Source: Stenopsyche tienmushanensis
Lineage: Eukaryota > Arthropoda > Insecta > Trichoptera > Stenopsychidae
DNA: 64,000 bases
Direction: 5' to 3'
Assembly (NCBI GenBank): GCA_008973525.1
Contig: WACJ01000267.1
Location: forward strand, 186,001-250,000
The notes under the pieces were generated by a model, which saw only the letters and a list, made by a program, of their open reading frames with translations, ran no database searches and was not told the DNA's origin. Shown piece by piece: positions 45,696 through 57,793 of the stretch (positions are counted from its first letter, which is position 1; each line of letters begins with the position of its first letter). The position numbers were made by a program, and so were the translations under genes.

Positions 45696-46262
45696 CAATC
45701 AAACCTCTTTTTGTGCGACTTTTTTTGTGCGATTTCGAAGTTATGCGGTTTTTTTTAAATCATTTTTTTAATTTCATAAAGAGTACGTATCGAGATATTT
45801 TGTATAAAATAGGAAATCAATCATCAAAACTAACCGAAATTTCGAAAAAAATATATTTATATATTTTGGTTTAGATTTTTGAAAAAATTAATTTCGTTTT
45901 TTTTTTTGCATAATCGCAACGAAAATTATCATACAGCGATGATTGTATGTAATTAAAATAATTAGTATTTCTCTAGTGAATGTCTGATATTTGAGATGCT
46001 AGATATCAGACGTCCTTAAAATTTTACCAATGATGCAAGACGTCCTTTAAATGTTACCAAAAATGTTATTTTTTAATTATCTTGCTGTTTTCCTGTTTTT
46101 TAATTAACTTTTTATGTGCGATTTTGGATATATTTTATATAGCTGTTTCAAAGTTATGTGGTTTTTAAAATCCATGGAACGCATCTTCACTTTCTCTATG
46201 TATGTCATTTTTTTTTTGTGCGATTTTCCGCGGAACGCATCTACCGCACAAAAAAGTGTACA
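45696..46262 (+). repeat. AT-rich repeat family 4 with TTTTTGTGCG ends, copy 1
   Basis: Starts CAATCAAACCTCTTTTTGTG and has the inverted relative CGCATCTACCGCACAAAAAAG at its right end. It matches the complement of 52395-53048 over its length, for example TTTCATAAAGAG(T/C)ACGTAT and AAGTTATG(T/C)GGTTTTTAAA. Internal frames are not conserved. It looks like a non-autonomous DNA transposon; the ends recall pogo/Tigger-type repeats, but that is only a guess. Confidence 0.6.
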
Positions 46263-47362
46263 TAACAATCACATAGCAAAATGAATAGGATGGTTATTAT
46301 GGATTAGGATGGGTACTGCACGGGTAATTTATTGTGGATAATTAGAAGTTTTGCATAATAAATTAAAAGAGATACGTCCGTATTTATATAACAGAAAGAA
46401 GGATAAAATATGATAATTAAATTATGAAATGTTATCACATCCTTTTTATTCATCAAACCTCGCCTCGATAGATTTCCACATTTTCAAGTCCATGGAACAC
46501 AGTCTGCGATTTAAAATATAGCTGAAGTGGAAATGCATTTAAAATCATTTTTTGCTTCTAACCAGAAAAGTTTCCGCATAAAAAGGATCGAAGGACTACG
46601 AAAGCAACGAGAAGATGTGTTGAATAATGAAGGCAATTATATTTTATAATGGTGCATATAAAAAACTATATTATTAATGAATTTGATTTTTTTAAATCCA
46701 ATACGCAAATATTCCTGGGTCCCCCTAATATTTTGCTTGAAAACCAAAGAAAATAGTCCGGATTGCGGAATATTAAAATTGATGGATCAAAAACACGGCC
46801 TTGCAAATGAGAACCACTACAAATTTGCACATCTCGCACATTTAACCGGCATCCTTAGAATATTAATTTGGTTAACAAGGAATTGCAAATGATGAACAGC
46901 CGTTAATATTATCGTTTCAGGACTGGAACAGAACAAAAGAGCAGCCTTTCCTACACAAATATTAGGAATCTTATTTTCATTGTGAATTTAAAGATAAAAA
47001 CTAATTGGGCAGGAAGATTTATTTGATGATCATATAAAATTTTGGGCAATATCCAAAATATATTTACGTATTGGATAGAATTTTATAGAAGCGTCATGCA
47101 GCTTATTTCTGTTAGTACTCGAGTAATTATTTTCAAAAATCGCACTCACAGCATTGTATGATATCTAGTGGGGAGTTAATGGGAAATATAATGGGAAATT
47201 TGAAGCCTCAAAGCGGCAATGGTGGAAATAAAGCGAGACATACATAAAAAGAAAATTAAGACGAAAGTAGAGCAGGATGAGTATCATAAAAGAGCAAGAA
47301 CATGTTTTATGTAATGAAACTAACGTACATTTATACGTGTTTTTTATTATTTTTTTAAATGT

Positions 47363-47393
<31 letters not shown>

Positions 47394-48776
47394 GCCTCAG
47401 ATTTAGGGATTATTTTAATGCAGGACCCTCCGGGACAAATGTTATAAACGGGAATCTATTACATGATGACGTTTATTTGTCATTAGTTAATCATATTATT
47501 CAAACCCGTTGTTTAGTAACCGCGCATATATGCGATCGAACGCGAGTGGTAAGAATGTACTATTGTATTCACCATAGATTTAGCACGCATCCCAATCATG
47601 CCGCCATAATGCACTCTCTTCTATAATACAAAGGCTCTTTGTCAAACTGTTATCTAAGAAAGGATATAAGAGAAACAGGAAAAGCGTGAAAAGACTGGCA
47701 TTCGTTTAATCACCAGGACGAACAGGAAATAAGCGCAACGCACGGGGAAAATATGACGATGACTTTTATATTTCCTCCCTTCGACACCCGAGAAGGGTCT
47801 ATTTTTCTTCTTAAAAGAAACTATCGATCTTTCATTCAGTGCGGCCCTTAAAAACGATGTGAAACCGACTATTTAACTATGCTCGAGTAAACCTCACGAA
47901 AAACCTATATCGGTGAAAACTTCACAAAAAGAGTATTTTCTGCGGTGTTTTGACACGATCTCTTTGGCGGGCAAAAATAGCGAAACCTTTTTCCAAAGAA
48001 TATTTTACGGAGCCTCCTTCTTCTTATATACATATTTATACACTTTTCAGCGTTTCATCCAATTTTATGATGTTCCTCTGTATATTTGGCGTTACGCTTA
48101 AGCGGACGTATTAGAAGTATTAGTTGAAAGCGTATGGTCTGAAAAAAGACTGCCAAAGTGAAGTACTTTTATCTGAATAAAATTCCAGTTCGCATCGAAC
48201 AAGATCGCGTTTATATTTTATGACTTTACAACTAGAATTTTTAGAGAAACACAATAAAATTGTTTATGTAAGAAATCAATAAATTGCGGTTTCTGCATCG
48301 TGATTTGCCATTTATGGCGCTTATTATACCGCATTTATGCTCGTTTTTCAAAACATTCTTAATGTATTTTGCAATTCAACCGTTCCTTGTAATTTCGAGG
48401 TCAGCTCTTGAAGAAGCTGACTCGTAACAGAAAGCCACAATAATAAATTCTTGTGCTATAAATGTTCGCTGAATCACTTTATTTTTGTATTTAATTAAAG
48501 ATATTTGCTTATCTTTATTATAAATCCGCTATATTTATATGAAAAAATATAAACAACGTTCACGTAAAGTAAATAATAGCCAAACGTTGGTATGATGGTA
48601 CGTCCCTGAATTTTAATTGTAATGGTTCTGGATCAAATCCAGATCGTGAATAAAAAATTATAAACGTATTAATATTTGCAATAATTCCAAATTTAATTGG
48701 ATTTCCTTGCTATGAAAAAATGAAATACTGATACAATTAATATTGTTAATAATAAAAGGCTGGACTATCTAACACA
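46263..48776. other. Non-coding DNA
   Basis: AT-rich, no gene recognised. CGCATATATGCG at 47523-47534 is a perfect 12-bp palindrome preceded by GTTTAGTAACCG, and a (TA)n tract lies at 47366-47393. Confidence 0.4.
47366..47393 (+). repeat. (TA)n microsatellite
   Basis: Uninterrupted TATATA run of 28 bases. Confidence 0.95.
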
Positions 48777-49361
48777 TCACTCAATAAGTTCGTAGGATGA
48801 CTAATTAAACAGCAACGTTTTTGATAAACAACATTCTTCCTTTCTCAAGGTAAACGGCTGACTGCTGATATGGATCTATGTTTCATCCCTTGTCACATAC
48901 CATATGAAAAAATCCTTTTTATTGCGCTGAAACAGCTCCAAACAGCGCTCTGAATTGTCGACGCGTTGTGCTTGATCGACCGTGAGCAAACACGGTACCC
49001 ACTTTGAGCAAAGCTTTCTCATGGACAAATGTTGATGCAAAATGATAAAAACACTGCCTTTTGATATCTTTAAGGTGTCAACTATACCGCGCAACTTCAA
49101 TTTACGATCGGTCAAAACTTTTTTAACGAAACATCCAACAATTTTGTGAACATTTTTTTTTTTCTGGAACAAGTTCAGGAAATTCAGATTTTTACCATTG
49201 TTTTGAAAATTACAAAATTACCTTCACTAAAACCACTATAACTTGTGAACTATACGCCATATTATTGACACGTATTATTTGAAGGTTGGTATTTCCTAAA
49301 TTTACATGGTTTTGTCAATGGTGGCACCAACTATATTTCATCCTACGTATTTATTGAGTGA
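48777..49361 (-). mobile_element. Mariner-like element, 585 bp, transposase truncated at the first catalytic Asp
   Basis: The terminal repeats are TCACTCAATAAGTTCGTAGG (left) and TCACTCAATAAATACGTAGG (right, inverted), 2 mismatches in 24. The minus strand encodes KKVLTDRKLKLRGIVDTLKI, SKGSVFIILHQHLSMRKLCS, KWVPCLLTVDQAQRVDNS and RCLELFQRNKKDFFIWYVTR-DET, that is the helix-turn-helix, the WVP linker and the beginning of the catalytic domain. Everything from just after DET to the 3' end is deleted. It is a non-autonomous derivative with a preserved DNA-binding part. Confidence 0.85.
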
Positions 49362-49639
49362 TTTTTAATGTGAAAATCTTTAGTTGAAAGTTTAGTTTTA
49401 TGAAAATTTATCTTAAATGAAAAAAATAAGAATTTTACCTCCATAAATTAATTATTTTATAAAAATGACGATCTTTCTTTTTTATTTCGGCTATCTTCTT
49501 TTAATTCTATGTCTTTTTTATTGACATTGTTGCAAATATTTTTTTAAAAATCTATCCTCTAAATGCTATTAATTTTGCAATCATTTTTTTTTCTCAAATA
49601 ATCCTTTATTAATTTAAACAGATTTTAAGAATATATCTT

Positions 49640-49800
49640 CTGAATGAAATCGTTTTTCTCAAAACTACTTTTTTCAACACGGTTGACATAATATCTCAAG
49701 TTCTAATTAACTAATTTACTTTAAATTTGCTATAAATTTTATTTATATATTTTTTTAATGTCCTTACCAGATTTATAGTAAAATTTTATTTTTAAAAAAA
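49640..49800 (+). repeat. AT-rich repeat family 4, partial copy
   Basis: AACACGGTTGACATAATATCTCAAG and ACCAGATTTAT(A/G)T-AAAATTTTATTTTT match the complement of 52565-52710, in the same orientation as copy 1. The rest of 49362-50450 is similar AT-rich sequence in which boundaries cannot be drawn. Confidence 0.55.
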
Positions 49801-51300
49801 ATAATACTGTAAAAAAATTAAGCCCAAAAATAACTTTATTTTTATACAACCGCCATTTTGTGAAAATTAATTTATTTTATTCATTGAGGTAGAGACTATA
49901 GAAACATTTTTATTGATTAAGAATCTTTTTTAAAATTTTATTTTAAATGGCTAAAAGGGTTGAAATCATGTCAACCAGAAAACACTCTTTTTATCTCAGA
50001 ACATTGAGTTGCAAATTATTCACTCATATGCTTTACTTTTATTTCTATTTTACTTTTTAAAATGAGACAATCGATCATCTTAAATTAATGATCCGTTGAT
50101 TTTCTGTTGATTTTTTTTTTAAATTTGAAGCATTGTGTGTAAACAAAATGCATTCCATTCTGAGACACCTCCAAAACGAAGTGATTGATTGTATCAACTG
50201 ATATTTTCAGATATAAACATCCTTATTTTACTTAAAACTCGTCGAGACTGTAAAATTCATCAATAAAATGCAATCGGCGAACTGGTTCAATTCCAATTAG
50301 ATTTTTTCAATTTATTTCCAACTCGAATGCCGTTTATAATTGGAACAACCTCTGACGCAAAGGGAGGTTGGTTGAGCTAAATATCATGGAATTCAATTTC
50401 AACACGATAAAAATCAACACTACAAAAATAATGATTATAAGAGATTAGTGTTGCCATTACAAATTTGAACCCAAAAAACATATTTTGCTAATCCATCCCA
50501 GTGAGCACCCTGGGGTGCTGTTTCAGAATGAAGCTCACTAATGTTTCTCAAGTTTTAAATTTCCTTCCATATCATTTAATCCGGTATGAATTGGCCACCA
50601 TATCGCAGTTTATTTATGAAACCCGTCTAGTGCACATAGTCATTTGCACAACTGCATACAATTATGATGGGCGTCTTAAAGGCGCCTATCGATAACAATA
50701 CTGCAATAAATAATGCACCCACATGCATTATCTGAAATGCAGTCGTCGCAAAGGCGCTCGACTAACATAACATCCCAACCAAATATTATCGTCAACTTCT
50801 TGGCGAAGCATAAGACGCGTTTTCTTCGCTGGCTTAATTAAAATCCAGCATTATTTGCCCCCGATTTAATTAATAAATCCGCAAAATAACAAGGCGCTCC
50901 CAACAATGAAATTTAATATTTCGCTTATTTTTGATCTGTTGAGGCCCAGGTAAGAGGCAGCTAATTCTGAGTGTTTGTAAACTGAATTAACAGCCTTATC
51001 TTGAAATAGCTACGACCTAGTTCGAGAAACTCCTTTTGTTTGTCTCATAGCCCAAGCGGTAATCCAGTTCCAGTTTGTGCAAATAAACACTTCGGCTTAA
51101 CACTTTGTATTCCCGTTTCGTTTTTAATTAATTTTCAATTCACTGGAATATCATTTCGATCAACAATTAAAAATACAGCCAAATTAATTAAGTTCAATAC
51201 GAGCAAAGTATATACGCTCCAGGATTATAATTCGTTCATAAGGACTATAAATAAGCTTTTTCATTATAACAGGATAGCGATGTGATATTATATTTGGGCG
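49801..51300. other. Non-coding DNA with one weak exon candidate
   Basis: An ATG at 50906 opens a 15-codon frame (MKFNISLIFDLLRPR) that ends at a strong donor, CCCAG|GTAAGAG (50949/50950). This could be a short first exon but nothing else supports it. No other gene was seen. Confidence 0.25.
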
Positions 51301-51309
51301 TTATCTCCA

Positions 51310-51440
51310 ATATCGTATGAAAAAGTATAAATTATCATATAACTCCAAAAAAATGTGTCTTCATAATACTCAAAAACAGTTCCCTGGTGCGTCACGAAAG
51401 CGATATGGTTGCTTTAGATTAAGTTAATTAAAACAATAAC
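51310..51440 (+). repeat. Dispersed repeat family 7, copy 1
   Basis: Shares CTCAAAAACAGTTCCCTGGT, the CGATA(T/C)GGTTGCTTTA segment and TTAATTAAAACAATAAC with 55550-55740, in the same orientation. Class unknown. Confidence 0.6.
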
Positions 51441-52394
51441 TTTAAGAACCAATCTACATATATATATGTATGTATATATAGCTTGGTTGTTACAAAGTCT
51501 AGAATGGAGTCCATGCAGTAGAATAAAAATATTTCACCTACCTCTAAAAATTTTAATACAAAAGTTTTCGGGTAAGGTCATGATGACAACCATTTTCCTG
51601 GATAATAAATGACTGTTCCTATTAGAATGCATTCTATAGAAGGCTGCCATAACAGGAGAGACGAATGCCCACACAATTACTACTTTGTGAAAGGCTATCA
51701 AAGGGAGAATGCGAGGAGAGCTCTCCAAAAGCAGGAATAAAAAAATGAAAGTTTGTATATAATACATCAAAAAAATTATATCCGTATATTGTTTGAGCTT
51801 ATGAGCTTAAAATAAATTAAAAACTAAATGAAATTTCATTTTTAAAATATGTTATATTTTGCCACTAGATGGCACTGTGCTTAGAGTAAATCGATAAATG
51901 TAAAATTTATTTAATACAAGAAAATCCGAACAAACATGTGTTAAAACCGAGAAAAATATATTTTATAAATTTGTCTGAAAATCAAAGATACTATAAAGTT
52001 ATTGTTAAAAGAAGACGCTGATTAAATTCAAAGGATCATGAGGATTTAAAACATTTCTTCGAACAATTGAGGCTGTATTCCGTAAACTGAAATTCTTCCA
52101 CTGAAGACATACAAATTTTAAGATAAAACTGTGGATGAAATGCTTGATTTTATATATCAAAATGTTACATCGCGGAATCACTCGTGCGGATTTGGTTACA
52201 TGAATGAAAACGTCATAAATGAATTAATAAATAATGGCATGAAATTAAATGAAGAAGATTTCTTAATCTGACTAATGAAAAAAGTAGTAGCGATTGGCTG
52301 AATCAAAGAAACAATTAGAAATATGTCTAGTTCCATATTATAAAATTCGAGAAGAAATATAGACAGAAGCTATTTTCAAACAAAAAAAGAAATA
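51441..52394. other. AT-rich non-coding DNA
   Basis: A short TATATATATGTATGTATATATA tract occurs at ~51460. No gene or shared repeat recognised. Confidence 0.35.
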
Positions 52395-53048
52395 CACTTA
52401 TGCCTTTTTTGTGCGGTAGATGCGTTCCACGGAAAATCGCACAAAAAAAGCTATATCTTGCATAGAAAAAGTGAAGATACGTTCCATGTTTTTTAAAAAC
52501 CGCATAACTTTGAAACAACTATATAAAATTTAAAGTTTTAACTTTTTTTAAATAGCTAAAAAATAAATTTTGACATAAATCTGGTAAGAATAACAGTGGG
52601 TTATATAGAAAAGATTCGTATCCAGGTTGAAGTAAATTAGTTAATTAAAACTTGAGATATCATGTCAACCGTGTTGAAAAAAATAGTTTCGAGAAAAACG
52701 CGTTAAAAGATTTCATCACGGTAGGACCAGCCAAGTTGCTGCGTCACTAAAATAGCTATAACTTCATAAGTAGTAAGAATTTTGGAAATTCCTTTGGAGA
52801 ATGTATTTTTAAAAGTCGAAACTTTGAAAAAATGCAAAGAAAAAAAACAAAAAGATGCAACATGATTTAAAAAGTACAAAATTTTAACTTTTTTCCTAAA
52901 TTTGGTTTGTTTTGATGATTTTTTTTTTCTGTTTTATGCAAAAAATATCAATACGTGCTCTTTATGAAATTAAAAAAAAATACTTTAAAAAAAATTCGCA
53001 TAACTTCGAAATCGCACAAAAAAGTGGCACAAAAAGAAGTTTGAGTAT
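52395..53048 (-). repeat. AT-rich repeat family 4, copy 2
   Basis: Inverted relative to 45696-46262. Its left end, CCTTTTTTGTGCGGTAGATG, and right end, ATCGCACAAAAAAGTGGCAC, correspond to the termini of copy 1. It is longer than copy 1 and carries the AACACGGTTGACAT block that also occurs at 49640-49800, so copy 1 has an internal deletion. Confidence 0.6.
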
Positions 53049-53149
53049 AGGAGAGTAATCAAAGTACTAAACACTTAATTTCGATGGAACGTGATATTAA
53101 ATAGTACTATTTTTTGCTTTTATTTTTAATATAAAATTGGGAAAAATGC

Positions 53150-53249
53150 TTAATTTGCTGACTTCCTTCAAAACACAAAATAAATTTTTTTTTAAGGGTG
53201 TCTTACTTTCTATAGTGTGTTCCTTATCTTGACGCTATAGAAGAATTGA
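53150..53249 (+). mobile_element. MITE, degenerate copy of 17975-18105
   Basis: TTCTATAGTGTGTTCCTTATC and GACGCTATAGAAGAATTGA correspond to the right part of the 131-bp MITE. The left inverted repeat is not recognisable. Confidence 0.55.
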
Positions 53250-55549
53250 TGACTGTACAGATCTCAAACAATTGATAATTAGAGACTTTGCGCAAAAAAA
53301 GCATAGACCTCAAAATGCTGCTGGTTGTTAGAAGATGATGTGAATTTTAAAAAAATATTTTAATTAAATCATAGTGGTACTGACGTTGTGATAGAAAATT
53401 TAAATAAATTTAAAATGACAGGTATTTAGGTGCTGCACGAACTATCAACAGAAAAAAATAACAGCATAGTTATCAAATCAAAAATATCATAACTCTTTAA
53501 AAAGTCAACGTATTGAAAAAAAAATTGGAATGTAGTTTTGTATGGTTTATTTTTAAAGCCGAAATTAATCGTCGATAATTTTGGGTTTAATAATATTTTA
53601 GTTAGATTTAATTACTGGTGATATCTTTATACAAAATTTTGAATAAATACGTTTATATAAATATATAGTTGAACGTGTTTTTATTGTGTATAACGCACAA
53701 ATCTGTACGGGCGGTATTCATAGGATTAACATTGACTTTTTTTAATTCTCTTTTTATATGGTAATATTGAAATAATATCATTAATTCGCATAGACGATTT
53801 AAATTGTTGTTTTAATGTTCATGTTTTGAAATAATTGATATTCTCAATTAATTGCTGGAAAATTATGGCGGTAATTAAATTTCGAGAGGATCTTCTAACA
53901 GCGCTGCTAATTTAGTCATTGACGCCTTTAGGAGTCTCAGTGTAGGGTTCGTTACAAGTGTTGGAGCTTAGTTCCAACTAGTGCTCAAAGGGCATAAATA
54001 TCCATGGGAAAGCCAAGTCTCGGGATTAATGCGACAACGTCTGGAGAGGGAATAAACAAAATCCGTGACAATCTTTGCTAGAAATCGCTTTAAAATCTTG
54101 GCACGTATTTTGTTTTGCAAAAAAAAAAGTGTCAAAACAAATATCCAAGTGTTCGCGGCAAAGGCTTTGTTTGGCCGGAGAATGAGACAATGGGGCAGAA
54201 GAAAAACTCACAAAAAAGGGGAAGATTTTTCCTAGGGCTTAATTCGGAGGCTGTCACTACGCTCGCGGACAGACGGAGAGCATTGTCCCGGAGTCTGGGA
54301 CCAGATTAAAACCGGACCTATCTGATCAAACCTAGATGAGATGCCTTCTTTAACAAAGTCAGCCTTAAAATAACGGCATGTAACGTGTTTTGTTTCAACG
54401 TCACAAAAAAGTTGAGGACCCCAATTGGTCAGGCAGAGACAGGAAATCGATCGAGATAATTGAGCAAAAAATAAGAACGATCCTCCAACAGTATATAAAA
54501 CGAGGAAAAAAGACGCACTCAAACATATAAACCGATATAACGGCTTCGTTCGTATCATTTTATTAAGATGCATGTTCAGGCTTTTGTTCAATTTGGCAAA
54601 GTTACAAATCAAATAGCTCTTATTGAGAACATCCACATCGACTGCTATCAAGCTTGGTTACTTTGATGATGCATTGCTTCAATTTTCTTTTATCCATCTA
54701 CATAAAATATACACAAGGAATACGCATTTGGAATACTGATGCAAAAAAAAAACTTCCAGACTCTCATTCATCTCAATAGCCATCTTCCCAAAAAAAATAT
54801 CCAAAATGCAACACGGTTGGTAGTGCATGCCAAGCACTTTTTGGCGAAACACTTGTTATATCTCCCCTCTAAACGTTTCCATTTAGAATATTGAATTTCC
54901 TACAATGTTCATATTTATCCAAGCCAAAAGCACTCTCTGGATTGAGTATTTAGCCATGGAAAAAATGTTTATTATACGAGCTATTGAGCATGCGACATGT
55001 ACTGGCGAACCCCAAACTACCCCTAACCGGGGGCATCAATCTTCCAAATCAGCAAACAAGTGCCCGCACTTCCCGTTGCATCAAATATGCATTCAATCCG
55101 TGCGTTGGACGGGAGCTAAGTCTTTAGATTGTTTCGAAACGCTTTTCCCACAAGCTATATAAATTTAACCAGCGATACTCCAAGTTTTATCGCGGGCGAA
55201 AGTAAGCCAACTTTGAATTTATGCGAAACTCGAAACGATAATGATGAAGCTGAAGTTTGCCGAGCGAATTTCAGACGAAGTGTAAAACCGCATCCAGTGC
55301 TATAGATAATATATAATAATGAAAGCTTTTGCATTAATAAAATATATGGCTTGACTGAGCTTAAAGCTCCGAGCTTATGGAGTCATGTCTGCTAAACTTG
55401 TGTCATCATTCAATGCGAATGAAACTTTAAGCCCAAACTGAAATTTATTGAATCGACTAGCAAAAAGGATTAGTTCTTACTCATGGATCTATTTTTATTG
55501 ATTTTTATGAGGGCGTTTCTCAGTGAGCTGTGCGAATTTGCTCTCCCAG
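53250..55549. other. Non-coding DNA
   Basis: No gene recognised. A 139-codon minus-strand frame (54232-54651) resembles no family I know; its composition does not look clearly protein-like. Confidence 0.35.
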
Positions 55550-55745
55550 GCCAATATTGTATGAAAACGTATACATTATTATATATTTCGTAATTGAATT
55601 TGAAAGATTAAATTAAAATAAATTAACCTTATTATATCAAAAACGTTTTTATAATGCTCAAAAACAGTTCCCTGGTGTGTCATCCATGCGATACGGTTGC
55701 TTTATATTAGGTTAATTAAAACAATAACATTGGGAATCAATCAAA
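55550..55745 (+). repeat. Dispersed repeat family 7, copy 2
   Basis: Matches 51310-51440 (CTCAAAAACAGTTCCCTGGT, TTGCTTTATATTAGGTTAAT, AAAACAATAAC) and extends to the left with AATATTGTATGAAAACGTATA. Confidence 0.6.
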
Positions 55746-57735
55746 TAGTTTATTTACACAATCAATTCGGCACAAATCTGTTATTTATTTTAATTAATTA
55801 TTTTGACGTTATTTCAATATCACGTCGCTTCACGACGCTCTGATCTTTTGCAAATATCATTTATTACACACAGTCCAAGGACATCAGAAATCAACCACTA
55901 AGAACTGCTTTCAAAAATATTTTATATCACGTAAATAATTCATGTTTTTAAGCAGAAAATTAGCTTCAAGTGCTTTTGTGCTCTTAAAAAAATTCATTGA
56001 ATAAACGAGTAGAGTTGTTTGTTCAAGTTGAAGGTCGATCCGATTTTCGCAAAAAACGAATTGCGCATAAAAATCCAATAAAACGCCACAACAAATCACT
56101 GTTTAGCATCAAATTACTCCAGTTTCGTGACCATTGACTATTGAGATCCCACTTACATAACTTTTTTCGACCAAGAACGACCTTAAAACAAACTATCAAG
56201 CTTCTAATAGAACAATACAGTCCGCTATTAATAAGGCATAACCGGGATGTCTACTGGCGTTGAAAAAACGCTCGAAAACGAAACATCCTCCTGTAGCGCT
56301 TTCAGACATGAAAAAATTAGTCATGGAGGGTTGCGTGACTGCAGAGACACGGACTAAGGGTGCTAAATGTGATTTATAATTAGAAACGTCGGAAACGACA
56401 ATAGGCTCGAAAAAGTGATTCCTTCCGCTATCCGATTCTTGCTATTTTTCAACATAATTTGCGACGTTGTAAAATAATTCCAAAACCGTTTTACACTTTG
56501 AGATATAATTAGAAATGGGGGCTACTTTTAAAGCAAGGATATATTCGTTTACGTAGAAGGAATTCGCCGAAGGGGCAAGCAGATTGAGAGCAATCGAAGA
56601 AGATCCTAGCGATATCATTGCGGACAAGTCCTTCGAAGATGAATAACTCTGCGGTTTGACGATGGGGTTCATCGAGGGTCCAAGGGAGATGTTATCCCAC
56701 ATATCACTCCTTTTCCACTTGCTTTATCCTGTCGAATTGTTTGGGGTACATGAAAAGACTCACTCTATGATTGCCACTTACTGGAGTGGCCCATACTTAT
56801 AAAGTGTCCCTAGGATGGCGATAAATTTTCCTAGATATATAAGAGGGTCTCATCAAAAAACATCAATATGATATCTATAAGCACGCATATTATATACAGT
56901 AGTTTTAACACATCTATTTGTTTTTGAAGAATAATTGTGTGTGAAGAAGAAAAGATGATGCATAAGTTCTTAACCTTTTTTAACAATTGGAATTGAAACT
57001 CATTTTAAAAACCTAATTTTCGAACAATCAACACATTTTCGAACTTGTTTTTTGAAAAAATATGCTGAAGAAAATGTGCTGAAAAAGTTTTGTATTTATT
57101 AATCAGAATATAACCTGATAACTTGAATATTCCATTCAATTTTATTAGCATCGTCTGGTTTCAATATTTAATGACTCCTTTCGAATTCCATCAAACTCAT
57201 AAATGCACTTTTATGATATTATATCAAAATGACCTTTCAAGTGATTGTTACCAGTTGATTTTGTTTAATCGTGATCTTTTAAGCATGAAATAAAATGCAA
57301 ACTATTAATTGCAGAACTATTTTGTATCTGAAATTTGATGCGTTTGCTATATTTTAGCATGAATAATATGCAATTAGGAAGATTAATTTATCAGAATGCA
57401 TTCTTCACTTAAAAAATAAATAGAAAATAATAGTTAGATCATGCATTTTGCCAATAGAGATAAGTTTGTATAAATGGTTTAAAACTTATGCACCACCCTA
57501 ATATCAAATCATATTTTTTCATATGGAATTTTCGAATGAGTTCACCTATTTTCGTCGGACATTTTTATTAAATTCTAACCAATATCATCAATTTCGAGTA
57601 AAGGTTAAGATAATCTTATTTTCTTAAATATTTCTTTTGGTTATCTTTTTAAAAAAAATCTGTTGCAAACAGACAAACGCTTCCAAAACAGTATTGCCTC
57701 ATGGTTGTTGCTTAATTAAAAGACCAAAAGGTCTA
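55746..57735. other. Non-coding DNA with a long near-open minus-strand frame
   Basis: From 56702 down to ~56215 one minus-strand frame is interrupted by only a single stop (~56442). It includes SYSSSKDLSAMISLGSSSIA and, past the stop, FFEPIVVSDVSNYKSHLAPL. I recognise no family. It may be a decayed gene or chance. Confidence 0.25.
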
Positions 57736-57782
57736 AGAGATCCCAACTGCGAGACTCTGGTGACGAGACGTCTCTTCCGCAT
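57736..57782 (-). repeat. Repeat family 2 fragment
   Basis: GAGATCCCAACTGCGAGAC matches the complement of 36075-36110 and lies immediately left of a mariner element. Confidence 0.5.
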
Positions 57783-57793
57783 GGTATAAAATA

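Noticed and set aside
48620..48650. Possible tRNA-like hairpin TCTGGATCAAATCCAGA
   Set aside because: Only one stem is present; there is no acceptor stem or T-arm GGTTCGA box at the right spacing.
54232..54651. 139-codon minus-strand frame
   Set aside because: No recognisable domain. The composition (Cys/Ser/Phe-rich, irregular) looks like translated non-coding DNA.
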